Positions 7,748 to 16,188 are shown, numbered from the stretch's first letter. The stretch: 36,073 nucleotides of DNA from an uncultured Pseudomonadales bacterium (GCA_905182095.1 CAJJAQ010000030.1:1-36073), one strand, 5' to 3'. Notes: generated by a model from the sequence alone, not told the origin. Numbers and translations are program-made.

Positions 7748-8521
7748 ATGTCATTATCAGGAAGAGTGGCCTTGGTCACAGGCGGCGGTCGCGGTGTTGG
7801 CCGCGGTATAGCGTTGGCATTAGCCGCAGACGGTGCAACTGTTGCGGTAAATTATCGTCGTGATGCAGAATCTGCCCAAGAAGTGGTTGATCAGATTGTT
7901 GCCGCTGGTGGCAAGGCTAAGGCCTACGGCGCATCAATAGATGACTATGACCAAGACGCTGAAATGGTTGCGGCAATTGAGGCAGATTTTGGTGCCATCA
8001 GTATCTTAATCAACAATGCCGGTATTGCTAGCCGTGGCCAAGCGGTAGTAGACACTGAGCCTGCTGAAATGCGCCGGGTGATAGCAACCCACGCATTCGG
8101 CCCCCACTATCTGGCAGGGCTTGTGATACCAAAAATGCGTGGTGAAGCCCGCGGTGACATCATCATGATTTCCAGTGTGGCTACCCGCTCGTTAGGCAGT
8201 CATGGAGCGCCCTACAACATGGGCAAAACCGCAATGGAAGCTTTGGCTTATACCTTGGCTAAGGAAGAGCGCGCTCATGGTATTCGTGTCAACATAGTCG
8301 CACCTGGTCTAGTGGACACAGATATGGGGAAACGATTGATTCATGCTGTACAAGGCGTAGAAGACATTCGCTCACTAGACGAAAGCATGCCGTTTGGTCG
8401 TGTCTGCCAGCCGGAAGACGTGGCTAATGTAGTGCGTTTTTTGGTGGGTGAGCAAAATTCTTACTTAACAGGCGAGCGCCTATACTGCGATGGCGGTGGA
8501 CAAAGTTTGGGTCGCGTTTAG
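7748..8521 (+). CDS. Short-chain dehydrogenase/reductase (classical SDR, FabG-like)
   Basis: 257 residues. NAD(P)-binding TGGGRGVGRG at about 11-20, NNAG at 89-92, catalytic Ser in IISSVAT (about 142) and Tyr156/Lys160 in APYNMGK. The C-terminus PFGRVCQPEDVANVV...LTGERLYCDGGG is typical of FabG-like oxidoreductases. The ORF track starts at 7709, but the ATG at 7748 has a strong GGGAGAGG ribosome-binding site directly ahead. It probably shares a transcript with the upstream crotonase, and both end at the strong hairpin at 8550-8581. Confidence 0.92.
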   Translation: MSLSGRVALVTGGGRGVGRGIALALAADGATVAVNYRRDAESAQEVVDQIVAAGGKAKAYGASIDDYDQDAEMVAAIEADFGAISILINNAGIASRGQAVVDTEPAEMRRVIATHAFGPHYLAGLVIPKMRGEARGDIIMISSVATRSLGSHGAPYNMGKTAMEALAYTLAKEERAHGIRVNIVAPGLVDTDMGKRLIHAVQGVEDIRSLDESMPFGRVCQPEDVANVVRFLVGEQNSYLTGERLYCDGGGQSLGRV

Positions 8522-8549
8522 CGCCTAACATCAGTGTCTCACCAATGCA

Positions 8550-8581
8550 GGTCTGATGAGGTTATGACGCCTCATCAGACC
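8550..8581. terminator. Strong bidirectional hairpin
   Basis: GGTCTGATGAGG and CCTCATCAGACC form a perfect 12-bp stem with an 8-nt loop, between the convergent SDR gene and the minus-strand broken membrane-protein gene. A short T-rich stretch (ATTTGTT) follows on the plus strand. Confidence 0.8.
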
Positions 8582-8595
8582 ATTTGTTAGCCATG

Positions 8596-9138
8596 CTAGT
8601 CGTTAACAACCCCTTCCTCACTAGGCAGTAAACGACACAATAACGCGCCAGCGATACTGAAGTAGAGTATGTAGTACAGCGCGTGGTACGCCACCCAGTT
8701 CAGTGGTTGAAACCACCAGATCACTTCACTGCCGTTAATGAGTACGGTTGCTAACACGCCGCTGACTATAACAACCTTCATTCGTTCTCCGTTTTCCTTA
8801 ACCTTGTCAAGGATAAGTGCCAGTAAAACAGCGGTGGCTAGGTTGTGCAAAAAACCAATAAACAGATCTAACGGCGCACCTTCTGCGCTGGGCGTATGGT
8901 CAATGCTGAGCAAGGTTGCAGGCCCTTTTTCTAGCCGCTCCTGGGACTTGGGTCCGGGGCTGGGTATAAGGTATGCGCCGCTTTCCGGAAACAGTTTCGC
9001 CACAGTCAGTTGGCTGACGCCCTCACTTTTGACTTAATTTGCGGCTGAGTAAGGCAGGGGGTTTACTGCCCAATAGAGGAATCCAAAGGCAAAAAGTACA
9101 GCGGCTGTGATGAATACTGCCGAAATATATTTGTTCAC
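8596..9138 (-). pseudogene. Small membrane protein gene interrupted by an in-frame TAA
   Basis: The ORF track shows only 8596-9003 (135 residues from an internal GTG). The same frame continues upstream through a TAA at 9034-9036 to a GTG at 9136-9138 with a good AGAGG ribosome-binding site. The 34 residues before the stop form a membrane helix (ISAVFITAAVLFAFGFLYWAV). The part after it starts with LFPESGAYLIPSP and has three further hydrophobic helices. A helix with a G-W/Y-AVxP ending followed by SGxYxxP is the pattern I associate with a widespread family of ~150-residue uncharacterised membrane proteins, so the two halves look like one gene broken by a nonsense change. Alternatives are a sequencing error or two independent short ORFs. 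Confidence 0.65.
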
Positions 9139-9350
9139 TAAAGGCCTCTTTTTAAATTTTGGAAACCTAGATAAAGAAAATTTGCCTGTACCGCAGCAGT
9201 TTGATTGGACCAGCGGTAGAAAAACTCCTTTAGAGCGTGGGCGTTAGTCAGTGTTTTTTGGAAATCATTAGGGAAGGTGTAGTCATAAATTCCCTCAAAA
9301 TAGAGTATTTTGAACAGTTGCACCGGTGAAGGTGGCGAAGCCAATGGCAA
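9138..9350 (-). CDS. Short ORF, possible frameshifted tail of the upstream membrane protein
   Basis: 70 residues from a TTG, no supporting ribosome-binding site, overlapping the end of the preceding membrane-protein ORF in another frame. The portion beyond the overlap (from about FEGIYDYTF to LGFQNLKRGL) has a normal mixed composition and reads like real coding sequence. A one-base shift near CTATTTTGAG would join it to the end of the 9295-9579 ORF, giving one protein of about 145 residues. Its stop overlaps the GTG of the broken gene downstream by one base (TAGTG). I do not recognise the sequence. Confidence 0.3.
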   Translation of the reverse strand: MPLASPPSPVQLFKILYFEGIYDYTFPNDFQKTLTNAHALKEFFYRWSNQTAAVQANFLYLGFQNLKRGL

Positions 9351-9579
9351 AATACCAGTAGTATTTTATCGGGCTATCTGGTGCCTCATCATAAATTATG
9401 AAATTTGAACCCTTAATCAGAATTATCGGCAAATGGAATATTAGGTACGAGAAGAACATAAGTGCAATATAAGAAGACGAATAGGATGCTAGGTTGAGTG
9501 GAAATGCGAAAAAGAAGAGTGCCGCAATAGCTGCGATGGACAATTCGCCGAGTAGTATCTTTTTTATAGTCAAACGCAT
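9295..9579 (-). CDS. Small membrane protein, candidate immunity protein
   Basis: 94 residues with three to four hydrophobic segments (around 10-30, 35-55 and 70-90) and a basic start (MRLTIKK). It lies 91 nt downstream of the double-glycine-leader peptide gene on the same strand. Small multi-helix proteins directly behind the precursor gene are the usual arrangement for class II microcin and bacteriocin immunity genes, which is the basis for the suggestion; there is no sequence match I can recall. The region is more AT-rich than its neighbours. It may continue in another frame (see the ORF at 9138-9350). Confidence 0.55.
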   Translation of the reverse strand: MRLTIKKILLGELSIAAIAALFFFAFPLNLASYSSSYIALMFFSYLIFHLPIILIKGSNFIIYDEAPDSPIKYYWYFAIGFATFTGATVQNTLF

Positions 9580-9670
9580 ACCGAGTTACCATTATTTGAA
9601 CGAAAGCATCTCAACGCTGCACCCATCCAGCCAGTGAAGTGAAGAAATGCTGTTCGCGATTTTGCTACGG

Positions 9671-9997
9671 CTAGCTGCCGCCATCTTCTTCGAGAGCTGC
9701 TGAACCACTGCCATCCTGGCTTCCACCACCACCACTTCCTATGCCGCCGGCAGCGCCTGCAGCAAATGCGACTCTAGGAAGTGCGAAACGTACCGCTGCG
9801 CTTGCCACCGGGCCTCCAATGAAGCCGCTTAAAGCGCCGCCTGCCACGCTCCAACCAAAGCCAGACCAAGAAAAGCTTCCTGAAGTAGCAGCGCTTCCAA
9901 GATATCCGGCCCCAGCAACAACGCCGCCAAACGCGGCGCCAGGAGGTCCGAAAGACCCTGATACCATTTTTATCTCTCGTGAGTTAAGTTCCCTCAT
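9671..9997 (-). CDS. Double-glycine-leader peptide, microcin/class II bacteriocin-like
   Basis: 108 residues. The first 15 form a canonical double-glycine-type leader: MRELNSREIKMVSGS has Leu at -12, Glu at -8, Ile at -7, Val at -4 and Gly-Ser at -2/-1, the pattern cut by C39-peptidase ABC exporters. The remaining ~93 residues have no Cys, are very rich in Gly, Ala and Ser with GxxxG-type hydrophobic stretches, and end in a Gly/Ser-rich tail terminating in Ser, recalling linear class IIb microcins such as E492. A GGAG ribosome-binding site precedes the ATG. No exporter, C39 peptidase or siderophore-attachment genes are in the window. Bacteriocin function is an inference; a signalling or structural secreted peptide is possible. 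Confidence 0.7.
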   Translation of the reverse strand: MRELNSREIKMVSGSFGPPGAAFGGVVAGAGYLGSAATSGSFSWSGFGWSVAGGALSGFIGGPVASAAVRFALPRVAFAAGAAGGIGSGGGGSQDGSGSAALEEDGGS

Positions 9998-10050
9998 AGT
10001 TCTTTCTCCATTTCCGCGATATACATTGTATTTTTGATATCAGAAAAAGG

Positions 10051-10062
10051 TTCGCCGGCGAA
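10051..10062. promoter_or_regulatory. 12-bp palindrome TTCGCCGGCGAA upstream of the peptide gene
   Basis: A perfect palindrome 54 nt upstream of the peptide start, just beyond an AT-rich stretch that, on the minus strand, contains a TACAAT -10 candidate (around 10022-10030). No clear -35 is visible. It may be an operator or a short hairpin. Confidence 0.3.
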
Positions 10063-10221
10063 AGGTGTTTGGCTGTACGGCTTGAAAATTCAGATGGGCG
10101 GTTTTGGTAGGCCCCTTTAAATATTGGAGTATTTGGGGGCCAAAAGATTTCGGTTCGGAGAATCTCTTGTAATTCAATGAGATACAGAGCGTGGTTAGGC
10201 TCGGTTATTAGGTTGTTTTAC

Positions 10222-11142
10222 CTAGTTCGCCAGCGCCAGAATGTGCGCAGTTGCAGAGCTTGCCAATGCATCTAAGTGATAGCCGCCTTCAAGCGTAGAA
10301 ATAATTCGCCCCTTAGAATATTGATTCGCAGCACTGGTGATGAGGTTGGTGACCCAAATAAAATCCTCCTCGAGTAAATTTAGTGATGCCAGTGGGTCTA
10401 GTTGGTGGGCGTCGAAGCCTGCCGAAACAAAAATTAGATCCGGTTTATGTTGTTCAAGGGCCGGTAGCCAGCTCTTCTCAATGGCGCGTCTAAAGTCGTT
10501 GCCGTCGCTACCTGCTTCAAGGGGTGTGTTGACGATGTTTGCCCGCTGAGTGTCGGTATGACGATTGGGGTAGTGGGGGTGCTGGAAGCTCGAGCAGACC
10601 AATACTTCTGGGCGATCCTTAAAAATATCTACGCTGCCGTTGCCGTGGTGGACATCGAAGTCGAGGATGGCGACCCGGTTTATATCAACGTGTTCAAGCG
10701 CTGCCATTGCCCCAACAGCTACGCTGTTGAATATGCAAAATCCCATGGCATTGTCTATTTCCGCGTGATGTCCTGGTGGCCTAACCGCGCAGAAGACTCG
10801 GGTGTCTGCATTGGCTAACACAGCATCCACCCCGCTGCATAACGCACCTGCAGCTAAAAGGGCTGCGTTGCGGCTGTGCGGCCCCAGCCAAGTATCTGGG
10901 TCCAGGGGTACAACGGCTTCGCCGTCCATGGGTGACATTTGTTCGATAAAGTCCAAGTGGGCTTGGGGGTGTACGGCTAATAGCCTGTCGAGGGAGACCG
11001 CTTGGGGTTCGACAAAATTAAGGTCTTGGCTGAGAGATATTTTGTCCCAATGAGCGAGTAGGTGGCCTAGGCGTTCGGGGCACTCTGCATGGCCGTCAGC
11101 AACTTGGTGATTCTGGTACTCAGGGTGACTATAAATGAGCAA
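10222..11142 (-). CDS. Histone deacetylase family (class II-type) amidohydrolase
   Basis: 306 residues, arginase/deacetylase fold. The His pair HH125-126 in RPPGHHAE, zinc ligands in DFDVHHGNG (Asp163, His165) and AGFD (Asp244), and catalytic Tyr288 in LEGGY are all present, so it should be an active zinc deacetylase acting on acetylated lysines, polyamines or other amides. The start is a TTG at 11142, supported by AAGGA at good spacing; no ATG lies in a better place. It is encoded alone. Bacterial relatives are called acetoin-utilisation or HDAC-like proteins; the substrate is unknown. Confidence 0.92.
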   Translation of the reverse strand: MLIYSHPEYQNHQVADGHAECPERLGHLLAHWDKISLSQDLNFVEPQAVSLDRLLAVHPQAHLDFIEQMSPMDGEAVVPLDPDTWLGPHSRNAALLAAGALCSGVDAVLANADTRVFCAVRPPGHHAEIDNAMGFCIFNSVAVGAMAALEHVDINRVAILDFDVHHGNGSVDIFKDRPEVLVCSSFQHPHYPNRHTDTQRANIVNTPLEAGSDGNDFRRAIEKSWLPALEQHKPDLIFVSAGFDAHQLDPLASLNLLEEDFIWVTNLITSAANQYSKGRIISTLEGGYHLDALASSATAHILALAN

Positions 11143-11313
11143 AGCACTGTCCTTAACTGCAAACCCTAACGGCAGATTGGCATATCAGGATGAGCATTGA
11201 GTTTTAGTTTTTCTGATTTTATCGTCTCAAAATGCATGATTGCTAATGAAACAGGCGTGAAATATGTCCTGTTACAGGCCAGCTAGTATAGAACCGAGCC
11301 AAATCTGTCTATT

Positions 11314-11703
11314 ATGAAGTCTGTTAACTTTATTGGACTGCGTGTGCTGACATTGTTGTTATTTTTGCGAACTGGAGTGGCTCTGTCTTTGGGTCTGTTT
11401 GTTTGGACCGTCAGTACAGAGCTTTTTTTGGGTCTGCCTACAATGCTCGCACTTCTAGGGCCGGTATGGCTGGGCGGCATGTGCGGTGGATTTGTTTGCG
11501 TGCTTTTTTCCCCTCGGCAAGGCTTGTCGCTGGCCTTTGTTGCTGGAGTATTGATGGCATTCGGTTTTTTGTTGATCCGTCATGGCTATCTGGGCATGCC
11601 AATGGGGTCCGATACGTTTGTTACTCTCTGGCCCATGTGGTTTCCTCCTGCCTATTACGTGGGCGCCTATGGCTATCTGCTTTTTCTTCATCAGTCCAAG
11701 TGA
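11314..11703 (+). CDS. Small hypothetical membrane protein
   Basis: 129 residues with four predicted membrane helices (about 7-33, 38-62, 70-90, 105-125). I do not recognise a family. It precedes the CoA-transferase by 31 nt on the same strand and may be co-transcribed. No strong ribosome-binding site at the ATG. Composition and codon use look normal for the window. Confidence 0.65.
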   Translation: MKSVNFIGLRVLTLLLFLRTGVALSLGLFVWTVSTELFLGLPTMLALLGPVWLGGMCGGFVCVLFSPRQGLSLAFVAGVLMAFGFLLIRHGYLGMPMGSDTFVTLWPMWFPPAYYVGAYGYLLFLHQSK

Positions 11704-11734
11704 CTGCTCATTTGTAAAATAGTAATAAGAAATT

Positions 11735-12961
11735 ATGTCTAACTTAGAACAAAAATTGTCCCAGCTTATCCAGCCAGGTCAGCGTATTTATGTTGCGGGC
11801 AGTAGTAATGAACCTACTGGTTTGCTGCACGCCATGGCTGAAGTAGATTTACCCGAAAATTTGGAGTTTATTCAATTTCCGCTGCCTGGTCTTAATGCCA
11901 CGGATTTTACCTCGTGGAATGCCACAGCCACCTTAACCACATTTTTTATGACCTCTACCCTAGCTAAAGCAGACCTTGGCCGAGTCAATTATCTGCCTAT
12001 GCAGATGCGCGCTGTATTTGATTACCTTGCCCATAATGTAGATGTGTATCTCGTTCAGGTGGCCAAGGACGCTGCGGGTGTTCTGCGTCTAGGACCTAAT
12101 GTAGATTTTCATGAAGGGGTGATGCAATCAGCCAAAGTCATTATTGCCGAGCTAAACTCCGGCTTTGTTGCACCTGCAACCAGTGCGCGCATCAATATTG
12201 AGCAGGTTGACTACCTATTTGAAACCAACCGACCTTTAATTGAAATGCCGGTGCCAAAAATAGATGAGGCTGCTCTGCAGATTGGCGCATTGGTGGCTGG
12301 TTTAGTTGGCGATGGTGACTGCCTGCAAACGGGCATCGGCGCCATTCCTGCTGCAATTTTATCGCAACTTGGCGATAAAAACGATCTAGGTCTGCATGGT
12401 GGTTTAATCGACGATGGTGGCATGACGCTTATTCAAGCGGGCAACATCACAGGGGCGGTTAAGGCCATTGACAGACACCAGCACATTACTGGCATGGCCT
12501 TGGGCAGTAGTGAACTGATGACATGGCTTAGTCAGCGCAGTGATGTGAGTTTCCGCGGCGCGGAGCATACTCATGAGGTGCAGGTTATTCGCCAACTAGA
12601 GAATTTTGTCTCTATCAATTCGGCGGTAGAAGTAGATCTATTTGGGCAGGTTAATGCTGAGGTTGCTAATGGTCGGCAGATCTCCGGTACCGGTGGCTCT
12701 GTTGATTTTATGCGCGCAGCTAAAGCTTCCAAAGGCGGGCGCTCTATTGTTGCCATGAATGCCACCGCAAGAGGTGGCTCGGTGTCGCGGATAGTGCCGA
12801 AGGTTGAAATGGTCACGGCGCTGCGCACTGATGTGGATATAGTGGTTACCGAATTTGGTGTGGCTCACCTTAAGTATTTGCCTAACCGGGCTAGAGCAGA
12901 GGCTTTGATTGAAATTGCCGCGCCGGAATTTCGCCAAGGGCTAAGAGATCAACTCTCTTAG
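11735..12961 (+). CDS. Acetyl-CoA hydrolase/CoA-transferase family protein
   Basis: 408 residues, class I CoA-transferase fold of the Cat1/4-hydroxybutyrate CoA-transferase type. It transfers CoA between acetyl-CoA and an organic acid through a glutamyl-CoA intermediate. Visible motifs: GIGAIPAAIL, LGLHGGLIDDG, and SINSAVEVDLFGQVN with the probable catalytic Glu at residue 299, followed by GTGGSVDFMRAA. It is slightly shorter than the usual 430-440 residues. Acid substrate unknown. It converges on the oligopeptidase gene, with a pyrimidine-rich spacer between. Confidence 0.9.
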   Translation: MSNLEQKLSQLIQPGQRIYVAGSSNEPTGLLHAMAEVDLPENLEFIQFPLPGLNATDFTSWNATATLTTFFMTSTLAKADLGRVNYLPMQMRAVFDYLAHNVDVYLVQVAKDAAGVLRLGPNVDFHEGVMQSAKVIIAELNSGFVAPATSARINIEQVDYLFETNRPLIEMPVPKIDEAALQIGALVAGLVGDGDCLQTGIGAIPAAILSQLGDKNDLGLHGGLIDDGGMTLIQAGNITGAVKAIDRHQHITGMALGSSELMTWLSQRSDVSFRGAEHTHEVQVIRQLENFVSINSAVEVDLFGQVNAEVANGRQISGTGGSVDFMRAAKASKGGRSIVAMNATARGGSVSRIVPKVEMVTALRTDVDIVVTEFGVAHLKYLPNRARAEALIEIAAPEFRQGLRDQLS

Positions 12962-13068
12962 CTACGCGCGCGACGACCTATGTCCGCTTAAAGGGAGTTG
13001 GCTTTACTTAACGCCTCTTCGACCGCTATCAACGCCTACTTAACCTTTCCTTCTCTTTTACCTCTCCT

Positions 13069-15228
13069 TTACGTCTCGTCAACGTCTAAGGTGAGTAAAA
13101 AGAAGGCATATTCCTCGGCTAGTTCTTGCAGCGCGGTAAAGCGTCCTGATTGACCGCCGTGGCCGGCACCCATATTGGTTTTCAATATCAATACATTGTT
13201 GTCCGTTTTAACGTGGCGCAATTTCGCCACCCACTTTGCAGGTTCCCAATATGTCACTCTTGGGTCGTTTAACCCGGCTGTGACCATTATCGGTGGGTAG
13301 CCTTGAGCGCTGACTTGATCGTAGGGCGAATAAGATTGAATGAACGCGAAGGCTTCGGCATCTTCAATTGGGTTGCCCCACTCGGGCCATTCCATAGGCG
13401 TCAGAGGTAGGTCTGCATCCAGCATGGTGTTGAGTACGTCGACAAAAGGTACATGAGCCGCAACGCTGCCAAAAAGCTCAGGTGCTTGATTAACTACTGC
13501 GCCCATCAGCTCTCCGCCGGCACTGCCACCGCCAATAGCAATGCGTCCCGCTGCAACGTATTGGGTTTCTACTAGGTGTTTTGCACAATCGACAAAGTCG
13601 TTAAATGTATTGGTGCGTTGCTTTAGTTTGCCTTGGCTATACCAGTGGTAACCCAAATCATCGCCGCCGCGAATATGCGCAATGGCAAAGGTAAAGCCTC
13701 TGTCGAGGAGGGAAATGATGTTGCTGGAGAATGCGGGCGGAATGGCATGGCCATAAGCTCCATAGCCATAAAGGTAAAGGGGCGCGCTGCCGTCCACTGG
13801 GGTGTCGTGGCGTTGCACCAAACTTATGGGCACTTGGGTGCCATCCCGGGCAGGGGCCATTAACCGGCGGGTAACAAAGTTTTTCGCGTCATAGCCGCCG
13901 GGTACTTGTTGTACTTTACGTTGCTGCAAGTCTCTGGTGTCTAAGGTGTAGTCGTAAACAGTATTTGGCGTCACCATAGAGGTATAGCTTAGGCGCAGGA
14001 ACTTCGACTTATAATCCGCATTGGTGCCAAAGCCCAAAGAATAAGACTCTTCGGGCATTTGAATAAGGTGGCTGTCGCCATTTTGCTCTACAACCATCAT
14101 TTGATCTAGGCCGTCTATGCGCGCTTCAACAAGTAGATGTGTTTGCAAGACCAAATGATTTGTTAGGTAGGTGCGTTCGTCCCCGGCAACGATACTCTGC
14201 CAATTTGCTGGGTTTAGTTGTGCAGATGAGTTTTCAGATGCGTCGCCCAAAGCAACCTGGTACACGTCAAAGTTGGCTTGGCGCTGGTTACTTCTGATTA
14301 TAAACCTGCCCGACTGAGCACTATCACCCTGATGATCCACATAATATTCATGGCCGGGAGCGCGTTGGCTAATCAGCTGAGGCTTAGCGAGTAAGTTTGA
14401 CGTAGGCAGGTATTGCACCTCCGTAGTGACATGGTCGCCAGAGTGTAAAAACACCAATTGCTGGCTTTGGCTGAGGTCTGCGCTGAGGAAAAAAGATTCA
14501 TCTGCTTCCTCCATGATGACGCTGTCGTTTGGCGCTGAGTCGATTGAGTTTAGATCCCTAAACAACGCTTTATTTGGCCGCCATTGTTCGTTGACTAGCA
14601 AATAAATGAAACCGTCACTGGCGCTGTTCCAAACAGGTTCTCCTGCACAGTTTTCAATAGCAGGCGTTAATGCATCTCCAGTGGCCAGATCAATTGTATG
14701 CAGTTGATAGCGCTCGCTGCCATTGGTATCCACACTATAGGCGAGTTTTCTGCCGTCAGGACTGACCGCCAACGCGCCCAAACGAAAGTATTCGTGGCCT
14801 TGGGCCAAAGTGTTTTCGTCTAATAGTGTCTGCCATTGCGCATCTGAATCAGTCGCTGCTGTTAACGACGCACTGCGATACCAAGTACGGTACTGGGCAC
14901 CTTTGGCGAACCGCCATTGGTAACTAAAGTCGTTTTCTACAAAGGCTACGCTTTCCTCTTGTTCGGGCTTGCGCGCCTTCAATTCTTCAAAGAGCGTGCT
15001 CACCAATTCGCCGTGGGGGGCAAAAAACTCCTCAAAGTAAGCGTTTTCCTCATTTAAATACTGCAAAATTTCGCTGTCACTGACGTTGGGGTAGCCTGCG
15101 TCTTTTAGCCAGGCGTAAGGATCGTCTACAACGTGGTTATGCCGGGTAAAACTGTATGGGCGGCGTTGGGCCTTGGGTGGATTGAGGGGCGCATTTGCGG
15201 GTCCCGGATAAGCCTGATTACTGGTCAT
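13069..15228 (-). CDS. ptrB: Oligopeptidase B (S9 family serine peptidase)
   Basis: 719 residues. An N-terminal seven-bladed propeller region (about 60-430) precedes an alpha/beta-hydrolase catalytic domain. The triad is visible: Ser569 in GGGSAGGE, Asp655 in NDPRVTYWEP and His690 in GAGHGGQSGR. Oligopeptidase B cleaves short peptides after basic residues in the cytoplasm; no signal peptide is present, which agrees. Length and the RPPGHG/GAGHGG-type His loop favour PtrB over prolyl oligopeptidase proper. It is monocistronic. Other possibility: a broader S9A member with different specificity. Confidence 0.9.
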   Translation of the reverse strand: MTSNQAYPGPANAPLNPPKAQRRPYSFTRHNHVVDDPYAWLKDAGYPNVSDSEILQYLNEENAYFEEFFAPHGELVSTLFEELKARKPEQEESVAFVENDFSYQWRFAKGAQYRTWYRSASLTAATDSDAQWQTLLDENTLAQGHEYFRLGALAVSPDGRKLAYSVDTNGSERYQLHTIDLATGDALTPAIENCAGEPVWNSASDGFIYLLVNEQWRPNKALFRDLNSIDSAPNDSVIMEEADESFFLSADLSQSQQLVFLHSGDHVTTEVQYLPTSNLLAKPQLISQRAPGHEYYVDHQGDSAQSGRFIIRSNQRQANFDVYQVALGDASENSSAQLNPANWQSIVAGDERTYLTNHLVLQTHLLVEARIDGLDQMMVVEQNGDSHLIQMPEESYSLGFGTNADYKSKFLRLSYTSMVTPNTVYDYTLDTRDLQQRKVQQVPGGYDAKNFVTRRLMAPARDGTQVPISLVQRHDTPVDGSAPLYLYGYGAYGHAIPPAFSSNIISLLDRGFTFAIAHIRGGDDLGYHWYSQGKLKQRTNTFNDFVDCAKHLVETQYVAAGRIAIGGGSAGGELMGAVVNQAPELFGSVAAHVPFVDVLNTMLDADLPLTPMEWPEWGNPIEDAEAFAFIQSYSPYDQVSAQGYPPIMVTAGLNDPRVTYWEPAKWVAKLRHVKTDNNVLILKTNMGAGHGGQSGRFTALQELAEEYAFFLLTLDVDET

Positions 15229-15523
15229 GATTTAACTACCAAAGTTCGCTATAGAGTTGTCCGCCCGGTCGTGTGCATTTGACATAGCTGACTATACCTT
15301 TGGAATGTTACGGCAATCTGCGTGAAACCGCTGTGCAAATGACTGATGCTGCTCTAGTTATGCGTTGCTCGAACCAGCTAACTGTGGAAGTACTGTGCCG
15401 GCGGTTGTGATGCTCAGTGTTTACCGCCAAGATGAAGCCAATCGAATTATCCATCGTTAAAAAAGCAGTCGCTAACCCAGATCATTGGTTATGCATCTGT
15501 TATTAGGCAATAGGAGGCCCAAA

Positions 15524-16186
15524 GTGGCACATATTCCACCCTTAGATATAGATCAGTTAGACGAGCTTAAGCCTGTGCTGGCCATGTCCGAAGCAACTAT
15601 GGGCTTTGTGCCGAATAGTGTGCGCACAATGGCTCATATGCGTCAGTTACCCGTAGCCTTCTCAATATTATTCGGTACGGTAATGGGGGGTGACACTAAG
15701 GTGCTGCTTGAAAACATGCTGAAGGTGGTGCCAGAGCAAAATGCTGCGGAAGAAAATCTGCCGCCTGCGCTGCTGCAACTTATTGCTTTTTCTGTCAGCG
15801 TCAGTGCTGGCTGTCGTTATTGCCAGGCGCATACGGGACACAACAGTAAACGCATGAGCGACGAACCCGACGCACAGGGCGAGAAGCTGTTACAGGTGCT
15901 TAATTATGCCGAGGCAGAATGCTTCAGTGAGGCTGAACGCGCAGTGGTGGGCCTAGCTTTGGCGGCTGGACAAGTTCCCAACGGCGCCGAAAAAAGTCAT
16001 TTTGCAGCGCTGCAAGCGCATTTCAGCCAACGACAAATCACCCAAATAGTCGCTGTCATCTCAACTTTTGGCTTTCTTAATCGTTGGAACGACACTGTGG
16101 CAACGGCCCTTGAAGAGGTACCCACTGCATTTGGCGAAAGTCAGCTACAAGAGGCGGGCTGGGAATTAGGCAAGCACCAAAGCTAG
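15524..16186 (+). CDS. Carboxymuconolactone decarboxylase/AhpD-like protein
   Basis: 220 residues. An all-helical AhpD-like fold with the redox motif GCRYCQAHTGHN: Cys97, Cys100 and His103, as in peroxidase-related alkylhydroperoxidases. The ORF-track start is a TTG at 15485; I prefer the GTG at 15524 because a perfect AGGAGG stands 7 nt before it and the sequence then starts directly at the conserved HIPPLD. Likely reduces peroxides or disulfide partners. The SRAP gene follows after only 2 nt, so the two are translationally coupled, which hints at a stress link. Confidence 0.85.
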   Translation: MAHIPPLDIDQLDELKPVLAMSEATMGFVPNSVRTMAHMRQLPVAFSILFGTVMGGDTKVLLENMLKVVPEQNAAEENLPPALLQLIAFSVSVSAGCRYCQAHTGHNSKRMSDEPDAQGEKLLQVLNYAEAECFSEAERAVVGLALAAGQVPNGAEKSHFAALQAHFSQRQITQIVAVISTFGFLNRWNDTVATALEEVPTAFGESQLQEAGWELGKHQS

Positions 16187-16188
16187 TT

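Noticed and set aside
9741-10037. Plus-strand Pro/Ala-rich ORF of 98 residues
   Set aside because: Mirror of the Gly/Ala-rich microcin-like gene; the minus-strand frame has a leader motif and ribosome-binding site, this one has neither.
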